From: Oceanirhabdus seepicola
GTDB lineage: Bacteria; Bacillota; Clostridia; Clostridiales; Clostridiaceae
Length of the DNA: 64,000 nucleotides
NCBI RefSeq assembly: GCF_023684385.1
Contig: NZ_JAGSOJ010000003.1
Span: 62,001-126,000, forward strand
Direction: 5' to 3'
Under the pieces are notes generated by a model. That model was given only the letters and a program-made list of their open reading frames with translations. It had not been told where the DNA came from and did not search any database. This document shows, piece by piece, positions 46,892 through 54,849 of this stretch (position 1 is the first letter of the stretch; every line of letters begins with the position of its first letter). Both the position numbers and the translations under genes were made by a program.

Positions 46892-47272
46892 ATGGTTGGA
46901 TTAGTAATAGTATCACATAGTTATAAAATTGCTGAAGGTGTGGTAGAACTATGTAGTCAAATCGCTTCTAATGAAGTTTCTATCGTATCAGCTGGAGGTA
47001 CATCTGATGGCGAAATAGGAACAAGCCCTATTAAAATTTTAAATGCTATAAAAGAAGCAGATACAGGTGATGGAGTAATTATCATATATGATTTAGGAAG
47101 CGCATTGATGAATGCTGAGATGGCAGTGGAGATGGTTGCGGTAGAAATAGAACAAAATACAAATGTGATTATTGCTGAAGCACCAATTGTTGAAGGCAGT
47201 ATTGTTGCAGCAGTGGAAGCTAATATTGGTACAAATATAGGGGAAATTATAACAAAATTAAAAGATATATAA
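46892..47272 (+). CDS. dhaM: PTS-dependent phosphoryl carrier DhaM (EIIA-Man-like domain only)
   Basis: 126 residues, a single EIIA-mannose-fold domain. The phospho-histidine is in VIVSHSYKIAEGVVEL; SAGGTSDGEIGTSP and YDLGSALMNAEMAVEMV are typical of DhaM. It lacks the HPr and EI-like domains of the E. coli protein and so depends on general PTS proteins. Start ATG 46892 (GAGAGGAA upstream) is preferred to ATG 46874. Confidence 0.92.
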   Translation: MVGLVIVSHSYKIAEGVVELCSQIASNEVSIVSAGGTSDGEIGTSPIKILNAIKEADTGDGVIIIYDLGSALMNAEMAVEMVAVEIEQNTNVIIAEAPIVEGSIVAAVEANIGTNIGEIITKLKDI

Positions 47273-47325
47273 AGGCAGTGTATAAATTTTATATAAAATC
47301 ATAATCATTAAGCAAAGATTAAGAA

Positions 47326-47359
47326 GGGAAAATCATATTAATTTGATTTTCCTCTTTTT
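47326..47359 (+). terminator. Terminator after dhaM
   Basis: A 10-pair stem GGGAAAATCA with TGATTTTCCT (47326-47335 with 47344-47353, one G-T pair) is followed by CTTTTT. Confidence 0.8.
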
Positions 47360-47608
47360 ATTCTATAGGAAACTATAAATTATTGAAACTACGGATAATT
47401 TTTTTGGTTGAAGAAATTTTCAAATGAAAGTGTATTTATAGAGTGAAAAATATAGCTTTTCACGCATATGAGAGACATCCATTTTGGCGTACATGATTAA
47501 TTATGTATTGTTCTTGTATAACAAATTTGAGTTATATCATGATATAATTACAATGTAAAAAATCAGGAATTCAATTTTATTGCTAATAAATCTATTTTTT
47601 GTTACAAT

Positions 47609-47628
47609 ATAGTTGCAAATAAAACTAT
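47609..47628. promoter_or_regulatory. MarR-like operator candidate upstream of the MATE gene
   Basis: ATAGTT and AACTAT flank eight bases (GCAAATAA). The arrangement resembles MarR-family sites seen upstream of clostridial MATE genes. No MarR gene is adjacent. Confidence 0.25.
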
Positions 47629-47714
47629 TAGTGAATCGAAATATATTTATTTTATGAGTAAATATAGAATAAACGGACATTGATAAAAAAGCTAAATAAG
47701 AGGAGTAGATTTAC

Positions 47715-49079
47715 ATGAATAGTAGAGCTGAAATGCTAGGAAATGGGAAAATAAGCAAGGTTTTATTAAAACTTTCTTTACCAGCTACTGTAGGAATGAT
47801 TGTTAATGCTTTATATAATGTTGTGGATGCTTTCTTTGTTGGAAGGTATGTTTCACAAGAAGCCTTAGGAGCGTTAACTGTAGCTATGCCAATACAGATG
47901 ATTATAATGGCTTTTGCCCTTATGATTGGAATAGGAGCGGCTTCTTCTCTGTCTAGGAGTCTAGGAGCAAAAGAAATAGAGAAGGCAGATCATGTTGTAG
48001 GAAATGCAATAATATCTATTTTAGTAGTCAGTATTGTAATTAGTGGGGTTGGTTTAATATTTTTGGATCAACTAATGAATGCTTTTGGTGCTACAGGTGA
48101 TATAATTGGTTATGCAAAAGAGTACACTTTTATAATTTTAATAGGAACATTGTATTATCCATTCGTAGTGGCCTGCAATAACCTTATAAGAGCTGAAGGT
48201 AATGCAATGGACTCAATGATGATTATGATAATAGGAACAGGTCTTAATTTAATACTAGATCCAATTTTTATTGGAGTCTTAAACATGGGAATTAAGGGAG
48301 CAGCATTTGCAACAATAATATCTCAATTTGCTTCATTATTATATATTTTTAGATATTACTTTAAAGGTAATAGTTCAGTAAAACTAAGAAAAAAACACTT
48401 TAAAGTTGATTTTAGTATAATCACTGAAATTTGTACTGTTGGATTCTCATCATTTATGAGGAATTTCTTAGCTAGTGGAATAGCAATATTAGTAAATAAC
48501 ATGTTAAAGGAATTTGGTGGTTCAGATGCATTAAGTATATATGGTGCAGTTAATAGAATAACTATGTTTTTATTTATGCCTATATTTGGGGTTATTCAAG
48601 GGATGCAACCAATTGCTGGATTTAACTATGGAGCAAAGAAATATGATAGGGTACTTGAAGTGGTTAAAATTACAACAATTGTAACTATAATTATAGCTAC
48701 TGTTGGTGTTGTAATTGGTGAAATATTCGCAGAGCCAATTGTAGGAGCTTTTTTCAGTAATAAAGCTCTTGTAGGAGATGCGGCTATGGTACTTAGAATA
48801 TTAATTTGCGTAATACCAATAGTTGGTATTCAAATCGTCGGGGGATCATTATATCAATCCATTGGAAAGGCATTACCATCATTTGTAATAACAATGTTAA
48901 GACAAGTAATAATATTTATACCTTTATTATTAATCTTGCCAATGGTAATGGAAGATAGATTATTGGCTGTGTGGATAACATATCCATTATCAGATTTGCT
49001 ATCAACACTAATAACAAGTATTTTAATAATGGCTGAATTAAGAAAAATAAGAAGATTACATGAAGAAACTATACTTTAG
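47715..49079 (+). CDS. MATE family efflux transporter (first)
   Basis: 454 residues, twelve hydrophobic helices in two homologous halves. Family motifs include LSLPATVGMIVNALYNVVDAFFVGRY (shown by LYNVVDAFFVGRYV), GALTVAMP, RAEGNAMDSM and the second-half GVIQGMQPIAGFNYGA. Likely a cation- or Na+-coupled drug/metabolite exporter with unknown substrate. AAGAGGAG precedes ATG 47715. Ends before a very strong two-way terminator. Confidence 0.92.
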   Translation: MNSRAEMLGNGKISKVLLKLSLPATVGMIVNALYNVVDAFFVGRYVSQEALGALTVAMPIQMIIMAFALMIGIGAASSLSRSLGAKEIEKADHVVGNAIISILVVSIVISGVGLIFLDQLMNAFGATGDIIGYAKEYTFIILIGTLYYPFVVACNNLIRAEGNAMDSMMIMIIGTGLNLILDPIFIGVLNMGIKGAAFATIISQFASLLYIFRYYFKGNSSVKLRKKHFKVDFSIITEICTVGFSSFMRNFLASGIAILVNNMLKEFGGSDALSIYGAVNRITMFLFMPIFGVIQGMQPIAGFNYGAKKYDRVLEVVKITTIVTIIIATVGVVIGEIFAEPIVGAFFSNKALVGDAAMVLRILICVIPIVGIQIVGGSLYQSIGKALPSFVITMLRQVIIFIPLLLILPMVMEDRLLAVWITYPLSDLLSTLITSILIMAELRKIRRLHEETIL

Positions 49080-49170
49080 AGAAAACAATATAATGATAAA
49101 ATTAAATCTTTATTAAATGAACACGAAGAAAAAATATTTTTGAGCATATCTTGGTGTTTAGCCAAATAAA

Positions 49171-49218
49171 TATAAAGGGAAAAGCCGTGAAAAATTTTTC
49201 ACGGCTTTTCCCTTTATA
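49171..49218. terminator. Bidirectional terminator, 48-nt perfect palindrome
   Basis: Two 24-nt halves (49171-49194, 49195-49218) are exact inverse complements with A5/T5 at the centre. It sits between the MATE gene and convergent small genes and can end transcription from both sides. Confidence 0.9.
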
Positions 49219-49234
49219 TTAGCGATACATCAAA

Positions 49235-49429
49235 TTAATGCTTTAATTGTATATCCCCTATTGAAAAATCTATATATTTAAAACTCTCTCTAATGTGATC
49301 TTCGTTCTGTAGTGTTATAAAATGTTTTGAAATGTATATGATTTTTCCTTTGAAACTTTTACTAAATGATCTAGGTTTATTAATTGAAATTTCAATTTGT
49401 TGTTGCAATTTAAAATCAATAGAATTCAT
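49235..49429 (-). CDS. Small conserved-looking protein, 64 residues, unknown
   Basis: I do not recognise it. AGGAGG lies nine bases before the ATG (reverse strand). The middle, SFKGKIIYISKHFITLQ, followed by ESFKYIDFSIGDI, reads like a small beta-barrel (Sm/SH3-like) with alternating hydrophobic residues. A second small gene lies upstream on the same strand, 83 nt away, and the shared terminator is the palindrome at 49171-49218. Confidence 0.6.
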   Translation of the reverse strand: MNSIDFKLQQQIEISINKPRSFSKSFKGKIIYISKHFITLQNEDHIRESFKYIDFSIGDIQLKH

Positions 49430-49512
49430 CTTTTGAACCTCCTATCCAAGTATTGATATTACTAATTTGTTTTTTGAATGTGTCTAAATGTAATATATCA
49501 ATACGGAATAAT

Positions 49513-49764
49513 CTATTTATCCTTTAAAATGTTTAAAGGTAACTCCCCATTTATGTCAACTATTTTTATTTCGTCTGTTTTCATCCAACTTATCTCGCCA
49601 TTTTCATCACAAACTGCAACCATAGGAATTACTCCCTCGTCAGCTTTAGGAACTCTATTTACCATATAAGTTGCTGGCTTTGAAGTTTTGTATGCTGCAA
49701 AACCTGTTCCTATTAATATAAAATTTTTATCAGTAGTTATTTGTTTAACAATTGTCAACATCAT
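49513..49764 (-). CDS. Small protein, 83 residues, unknown
   Basis: Not recognised. I start at ATG 49764 because AAAGGGG is six bases upstream; a TTG at 49770 also fits the frame. It has no signal peptide or long helix; the stretch FILIGTGFAAYKTSKPATYM and then VAVCDENGEISWMKTDEIKIVDINGE suggest beta strands. Possibly co-transcribed with the 64-residue gene. Confidence 0.6.
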   Translation of the reverse strand: MMLTIVKQITTDKNFILIGTGFAAYKTSKPATYMVNRVPKADEGVIPMVAVCDENGEISWMKTDEIKIVDINGELPLNILKDK

Positions 49765-50167
49765 ATTCAACCCCTTTAGTAATGCGCTGCTAAGTATTAT
49801 TAGTTTGAATTACTTTTATCAGTCTAAGCGATTATAATTAAATAACTACAACCCAATTTATCATTACATAGAAACAATTTTTTTAATATTAAAAGTTGTC
49901 TCTTTTCAATTATAACATATTTAATAATAATTGTAAAAATATTTCTACAAAATTATTTTTTTTACAAAATATGCATAATGAAGGTTGTGCGGAAGGTGAG
50001 CATAGGTTTCACTAGGGAAGCACGTAAAACGTGCCTTTTTATTCCTAGTAAATACCTTATTTAAATATACAAAAAAGTTATTATTAACTATATTTTTGAT
50101 GAATATATCACTAAACATGGTATAATAAAATAAAATTTTATTATTAATTGGTTTGGAGGAATAATGC
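49765..50167. other. Divergent intergenic region
   Basis: Between a reverse-strand small gene and the BusR-like gene. It is A/T-rich except for a G-rich patch (49981-50015, GTTGTGCGGAAGGTGAGC) that ends at the hairpin 50020-50040. A 28-codon frame at 49979 has no ribosome site. A small RNA ending at that hairpin is possible. Confidence 0.4.
50020..50040 (+). terminator. GCACGT hairpin with T-tract
   Basis: GCACGT/ACGTGC with AAA loop (50020-50034), then CTTTTT. CTAGG (50013-50017) and CCTAG (50044-50048) could close an outer stem. Confidence 0.6.
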
Positions 50168-50794
50168 ATGGGCCAACGAATTGAAATGCCCAGATATATA
50201 AAAATTGCAGTAGATGTGGCGGTGCGAATACACAAAGGTGATTTACCTGAAGGTGTTAAATTGAGAGGTAGATCTATTTTAGCAAGTGAATATAATGTTT
50301 CACCAGAAACTATACGAAAATCAATGAAGTTACTTGATGATACAGGTGTTGTAAAAGTAAATAAAGGAAGTGGAGTTATTGTAAAGTCAAAAGAAAAAGC
50401 ATTAGACTTTATTAATGGTTTTAAAGATAAAGAAAGTATTGGAATGATTAGAAGTAATATTAAAAATCTACTACAACAAAGAAAAGATATAGAAAAAGAA
50501 ATTAATGAATTAAATGAAAAAGTAATAGATTATTCATATAGATTCAAAAACTCAAATTTAATCGATCATGTAGAAATAGAAATACCTGAATCATCTCATA
50601 TAATAAATATAAGTATAGGTGAAAGTAGATTTTGGCACAATACAGGTGCCACAATTTTAGGGGTTAAAAGAGAAGATAAAGTTTATATTTCACCTGGTCC
50701 TTATTGGGAATTCAAAGAAAAAGATATTCTTTTAGTAGTAGGTGATGAAGGTGTATTGGATAGAATAAAAAAGTACCTAAATGATACTAATTAA
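50168..50794 (+). CDS. GntR-type regulator with C-terminal RCK_C (TrkA-C) domain, BusR-like
   Basis: 208 residues. An N-terminal GntR winged helix (about 8-75, RSILASEYNVSPETIRKSMKLL), a coiled coil (about 90-125, LLQQRKDIEKEINELNEKV) and an RCK_C domain (about 128-205, RFWHNTGATILGVKREDKVYISPGP kept in short form as GATILGVKRED and YISPGPYWEF). BusR has this architecture and represses osmolyte uptake (busAB) when c-di-AMP binds its RCK_C domain. No transporter is adjacent, so its targets are elsewhere or unknown. GGAGGAATAA precedes ATG 50168. Confidence 0.85.
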   Translation: MGQRIEMPRYIKIAVDVAVRIHKGDLPEGVKLRGRSILASEYNVSPETIRKSMKLLDDTGVVKVNKGSGVIVKSKEKALDFINGFKDKESIGMIRSNIKNLLQQRKDIEKEINELNEKVIDYSYRFKNSNLIDHVEIEIPESSHIINISIGESRFWHNTGATILGVKREDKVYISPGPYWEFKEKDILLVVGDEGVLDRIKKYLNDTN

Positions 50795-50843
50795 CTAAAT
50801 AACAAAAAAAGAGCGTTTCACGCGCTTCACTAGAATAAAAAAG

Positions 50844-50876
50844 CATCAATTATAAAATTATAATTGATGTTTTTTT
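50844..50876 (+). terminator. Terminator after the BusR-like gene
   Basis: A 12-bp stem CATCAATTATAA/TTATAATTGATG (50844-50855 with 50858-50869) and at least seven Ts. Confidence 0.88.
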
Positions 50877-51028
50877 ATATTTTTATTGGTTTAGGTTAAA
50901 GTTGAAAAAGAAAAATAATGAAAACTCTAGCATGATTAGATATTTATATTATTTTATGATATATTATTAATAATATTAGAGGAAATAAAAAGTAAATACA
51001 TAAAATATATGGATAGAGAGGGATAAAG

Positions 51029-51505
51029 ATGAATAACTCAATTGATATGAAACTGGGAACATTGTGTTATATTGAGAAAGATGAAAAAATACTACTTTTA
51101 AAGAGAAATAAAAAGGAAAATGATGTTCATGAAGGAAAATGGATTGGATTAGGTGGAAAGATTGAACAAGGAGAATCTCCTGCAGAATGCATTATCAGAG
51201 AAGTTAAAGAGGAAAGTGGTTTAAATATTATGAATCCTAAATTAAGAGGAATCCTAACTTTTCCTCAATTTAAAGATAATATTGATTGGTATGTATTTTT
51301 ATATACTGCAAATGAATTTACTGGTGACTTGATTGATTCTCCAGAAGGGCATTTGGAATGGATTGATAAGGATAAAGTTTTGAAAATGCCCACTTGGGAA
51401 GGCGATTTAGTTTTTTTAAATATGTTATTAAAAGATGAAAAAAATTTTGAAATAAAGTTTGAATATAATAATGAAGGAAAACTTGACTCGTATACCATTT
51501 ATTAA
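51029..51505 (+). CDS. Nudix hydrolase, MutT/8-oxo-dGTPase-like
   Basis: 158 residues. The Nudix box GGKIEQGESPAECIIREVKE followed by ESGLNI fits GX5EX7REUXEEXGU exactly. N-terminal LGTLCYIEKDEKILLLKRN and WYVFLYTANEFTG resemble MTH1/MutT-type 8-oxo-dGTP diphosphatases, so nucleotide-pool cleaning is the likely role; the exact substrate is uncertain. GAGAGGGA precedes ATG. Confidence 0.88.
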   Translation: MNNSIDMKLGTLCYIEKDEKILLLKRNKKENDVHEGKWIGLGGKIEQGESPAECIIREVKEESGLNIMNPKLRGILTFPQFKDNIDWYVFLYTANEFTGDLIDSPEGHLEWIDKDKVLKMPTWEGDLVFLNMLLKDEKNFEIKFEYNNEGKLDSYTIY

Positions 51506-51629
51506 ATCTTATGTGTACGGTTAAAGAATAAAGAATTGTAGATAATAACTATGAATAAACTTTTTATGTAGTCAAGCCTGCACATTTTATTAGTGTATAG
51601 GTATAAATGAAAGTTTTTGGAGGAAATAA

Positions 51630-52067
51630 ATGATTGATTTAAATTCTATCAATGGAAAATGGAATATTGTTGAAAGTACTGATGAGTGTTATTTAAAGGA
51701 GATAGATAGAAGATTAAATATCAACTTTAAAATAAAAAAAAGGTCATTACTAGAAGTTAGAAATATTAAGAAAAAGGAAGTAAAAAAGTACAGTAAAAAA
51801 ATTAAGAACAGGAATGGGATGTTATGCATAAATAGAAAGATTCTTTTTTTTACACTGCCAATTAAACTTTGTATTATTGGATATGATGAGAGCTCAGAAT
51901 GGTTAATAATTGCTAGAGTAAATTCTATTTTAAATCAATTACAAATAGATGTATTAAGCAGAAAAAATGAATTAAGTAGCGATGACATATATGCAATTAG
52001 AAAAAAAATCAGTAGTATTGATAATGTAGCGGGATATTTGAAGTATCTTAAAAATGTGAATTGTTGA
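51630..52067 (+). CDS. Lipocalin-like protein, 145 residues
   Basis: Begins INGKWNIVESTDECY, the G-x-W of lipocalins, and later has WLIIARVNSILNQLQIDVLS and then RKNELSSDDIYAIRKKI, close to the Blc pattern of a strand ending LSR followed by a helix. The middle is unusually lysine-rich. No signal peptide, unlike bacterial Blc. It may bind a small ligand in the cytoplasm; family assignment is by pattern only. GGAGGAAATAA precedes ATG. Confidence 0.5.
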   Translation: MIDLNSINGKWNIVESTDECYLKEIDRRLNINFKIKKRSLLEVRNIKKKEVKKYSKKIKNRNGMLCINRKILFFTLPIKLCIIGYDESSEWLIIARVNSILNQLQIDVLSRKNELSSDDIYAIRKKISSIDNVAGYLKYLKNVNC

Positions 52068-52125
52068 TAATGTGAAAGTTAAGAAATGAAATAATTCAAA
52101 ATAACTTAATTTATTAAAAAAATAG

Positions 52126-52154
52126 TTGACAATATGAAATTAATTAGATATAAT
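52126..52154 (+). promoter_or_regulatory. Sigma-A promoter of asnA
   Basis: TTGACA (52126-52131), 17-bp spacer, TATAAT (52149-52154): both boxes are consensus. Transcription would start about 52161, just before the T-box leader. Confidence 0.85.
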
Positions 52155-52194
52155 TAATTCATAAATTTTATTGAATTAAAGTAATAAAACGTTG

Positions 52195-52447
52195 ATAAGG
52201 AGAGTACTTATAAACAGAAATTACAGCGAGTCGGTGATAGTGGGAGATCGATATGGAGTTTATAAAGAAGAACACCTTTGAGTTTCAATCTGAAATGATT
52301 TATCAGAGTAGGTGATGACGGGGGCTGACCGTTATATCAGATAGGTATCGAAATAATTCTGTACCGAAAAGAAAATTTTGCTAATTAAGGTGGCATATCG
52401 AATAATACTTTCGTCCTTATATATTTATAGGACGGGAGTTTTTTTAT
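52195..52447 (+). ncRNA. T-box riboswitch, Asn-specific
   Basis: Leader RNA sensing uncharged tRNA-Asn. Stem I elements AAGGAGAGTA, CAGCGAGTCGGTGATAGTGG and the specifier AAC (52271-52273) in AACACCTTTGAG. The T-box AAGGTGGCATATCG (52388-52400) offers TGGC to pair with the GCCA end of tRNA-Asn (discriminator G). The terminator CGTCCT/AGGACG (52412-52434) and a T-run (52439-52446) follow. Charging shortage would permit read-through into asnA. Confidence 0.93.
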
Positions 52448-52521
52448 TACAATTTTTCAAATAGGATTATTTTAAATTAAAATATAAAAAGCGTTTTAAA
52501 TTACAGAGGAGGAATAATATT

Positions 52522-53532
52522 ATGAGTAAATTAATGTTACCAAAAGGATACGAATCAAAACTTAATCTTAGAGAGACAGAAGTTGCTATTAAAAAAATTA
52601 AAGATCATTTCGAAAGGATGTTAGCTGAAAAATTGAATCTTACAAGAGTTTCAGCACCATTATTTGTATTTCCTGAAACAGGACTTAATGATAATTTAAA
52701 TGGGGTTGAGAGAGCTGTAAGTTTTGACATAAAAGATATTCAAGGTCAATCAGCAGAGATAGTCCATTCTTTAGCTAAGTGGAAACGACTTGCACTATAT
52801 AGATATGGATTTGAATGTGGTTCAGGTTTATATACTGATATGAACGCTATAAGAAGAGATGAAGAATTAGATAATTTACATTCTTTATATGTGGATCAGT
52901 GGGATTGGGAAAAAATACTTTCTAGAGAAGACCGTACGTTAGGAAAACTAAAACAAATCGTTAGAGATATTTATGAAGTTTTTAAGAAAACAGGAGAATA
53001 TATTTGTAGCGAATACATTGAGTTGAAACTTGATTTACCAGAAGAAATCACATTTATTACAAGTCAAGAATTAGAAGATATGTATGAAGGATTAAGTTCA
53101 AAAGAAAGAGAAGATGCAATATGTAAAGAAAAAGGGGCAGTATTTATTATTGGGATCGGAGGAGAATTAAAATCAGGAGAGGCACATGATGGCCGTTCAC
53201 CTGATTATGATGATTGGACTTTAAATGGTGATATATTATTTTGGAATCCAGTATTGGATAGAGCTTTTGAGTTATCCTCTATGGGTATAAGAGTAGATAA
53301 AGAGAGTTTATTAAAGCAACTGGAGATAAGAGATTGTTTAGATAGAAGTGACTTTTCATTTCACAAGATGATTTTAGAAGAAGAATTACCATTGACTGTG
53401 GGAGGTGGAATAGGGCAGTCTAGGATATGTATGTATTTCTTAAATAAAGCTCATATAGGAGAAGTACAAGCTGCATTGTGGCCACAGGAAATGATTGATA
53501 AGTGTACAGAGCATGGAATAGAATTACTATAA
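52522..53532 (+). CDS. asnA: Aspartate-ammonia ligase AsnA
   Basis: Ammonia-dependent asparagine synthetase, 336 residues, class II aaRS-like fold. Motifs: [68 protein letters not shown] and the C-terminal [14 protein letters not shown]. Controlled by the Asn T-box upstream, which supports the assignment. GAGGAGGAA precedes ATG 52522. Confidence 0.97.
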   Translation: MSKLMLPKGYESKLNLRETEVAIKKIKDHFERMLAEKLNLTRVSAPLFVFPETGLNDNLNGVERAVSFDIKDIQGQSAEIVHSLAKWKRLALYRYGFECGSGLYTDMNAIRRDEELDNLHSLYVDQWDWEKILSREDRTLGKLKQIVRDIYEVFKKTGEYICSEYIELKLDLPEEITFITSQELEDMYEGLSSKEREDAICKEKGAVFIIGIGGELKSGEAHDGRSPDYDDWTLNGDILFWNPVLDRAFELSSMGIRVDKESLLKQLEIRDCLDRSDFSFHKMILEEELPLTVGGGIGQSRICMYFLNKAHIGEVQAALWPQEMIDKCTEHGIELL

Positions 53533-53540
53533 TTAATAGA

Positions 53541-53576
53541 GGAGGGTTCTCAAGTGAAGACTTGTGAGCCCTCCTT
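53541..53576 (+). terminator. Hairpin after asnA
   Basis: A 14-pair stem with one mismatch (53541-53555 with 53560-53574; GGAGGG/CCCTCC base). No long T-run, so termination may be partial. Confidence 0.6.
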
Positions 53577-53763
53577 CCACGTATAAGTAAAATTTGTGAG
53601 TATGTGGATATTTATTTTATGGTAATATTTGAATAATATAGTACTATAACTAAAAAGCAAAGATAAGAGAATAGAGGGTAAAGATTAAATTAGGTTATTT
53701 TTCTTTTGAATTTTTTGAATAAAATAATTTCTAATATAAGAAATCTATAATGAGGTGGAGAGT

Positions 53764-54810
53764 GTGAAAAATAATATGCTAGGTAGTTATGGTAGTATAG
53801 ATGGTACATTTACTCAAGAAGAAAATGGATATATTAAAAAATCCTATCAAAAGAAGATTAGGGTAGGGGTAATAATGGGTGGAGTATCTAGTGAAAGAGA
53901 AGTCTCTTTAATGACAGGTAGGGAGATTATTAAACACATTAATAAAGAAAAATACTTTATAGAAGAGATAATAATAGATACTAAATATGAGGTTTTTGAA
54001 AAAGTGAAGAATATTGATTTAGCTTTTATAGCATTACATGGTGAATTTGGTGAAGATGGAACAATACAAGGTGCACTTGAGGTAATGGGAATACCTTATA
54101 CTGGATCTGGGGTGCTGAGTAGTGCTTTATGTATGAATAAACAACTAAGTAAAAATATTATGAATGATGTAGGGATACTCACGCCTAAGTGGATAGAAAT
54201 TGAAGGAATAGCAAAGAGAATTGGAGAAAATGAAGAGCTGATAATAGGTAATGAGGAGCTGTTGAGATTATTAGATAGACTACAAAAATTTAATATTAAT
54301 GTACCATTTGTGATAAAGCCAGCTACAGGTGGATCAAGCCTTGGTGTTACCATAATCAATGAGATTAATCATATAAAAGATGGGATAATTAAAGCATTAA
54401 AGTTAGATGAACATGTGATAATAGAGGAATATGTGGAGGGAGTTGAAATAACGGTTCCAATTCTAGATGGAGAGGTACTTCCAATTATTAAAATTGAATC
54501 TACTGATGGTTGGTTTGATTACGTAAACAAATATAAGAGTGATAAAACAATAGAACATGTTATAAATTTACCTAGAAAGTTAGATGAGAAAATTAAAAAT
54601 ATTTCGAAAAAATGTTGGGAAAAGTTTAAATTAGAGGTTTATGGTAGAATAGATATAATCGTTAAAAACGAGGATGTATATGTTTTAGAAATAAATACCC
54701 TACCTGGATTAACTGAAAAGAGCTTATTTCCTATAAGTGTAAAAGGAATGGGAAGTTCATATGAAGAACTTTTAGATAAGATCATTCAGGTTTCACTTTT
54801 GAAAGGGTAA
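53764..54810 (+). CDS. ddl: D-alanine-D-alanine ligase family protein
   Basis: ATP-grasp ligase making D-Ala-D-Ala for peptidoglycan, 348 residues. Motifs: GGVSSEREVSLMTG, ALHGEFGEDGTIQG, PFVIKPATGGSSLGV, EEYVEGVEITVPIL and LEINTLPGLTEKSLFP. The N-terminus carries about 30 extra residues (LGSYGSIDGTFTQEENGYIK) before the usual KKIRVGVIMGG. The start is uncertain: GTG 53764 has GAGGTGG upstream; GTG 53755 overlaps that site. A second ddl may exist elsewhere. Followed by a MocR-type regulator. Confidence 0.9.
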   Translation: MKNNMLGSYGSIDGTFTQEENGYIKKSYQKKIRVGVIMGGVSSEREVSLMTGREIIKHINKEKYFIEEIIIDTKYEVFEKVKNIDLAFIALHGEFGEDGTIQGALEVMGIPYTGSGVLSSALCMNKQLSKNIMNDVGILTPKWIEIEGIAKRIGENEELIIGNEELLRLLDRLQKFNINVPFVIKPATGGSSLGVTIINEINHIKDGIIKALKLDEHVIIEEYVEGVEITVPILDGEVLPIIKIESTDGWFDYVNKYKSDKTIEHVINLPRKLDEKIKNISKKCWEKFKLEVYGRIDIIVKNEDVYVLEINTLPGLTEKSLFPISVKGMGSSYEELLDKIIQVSLLKG

Positions 54811-54849
54811 TGTGTTAAATAATAATAATAAAATTCTAGGAGGAAAAAA

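Larger units (their letters stand above)
47273..47714. other. Intergenic region between dhaM and the MATE exporter
   Basis: It contains the dhaM terminator, A/T-rich sequence and an operator-like palindrome at 47609-47628. No coding frame with a ribosome site. Confidence 0.45.

Noticed and set aside
49979..50065. 28-codon forward frame starting MKVVRKVSIGF
   Set aside because: No Shine-Dalgarno and it runs through the GCACGT hairpin; noted only as part of a possible RNA.
49945..50235. 96-codon reverse frame over the BusR-like gene start
   Set aside because: No ribosome site and overlaps a well supported gene on the other strand.
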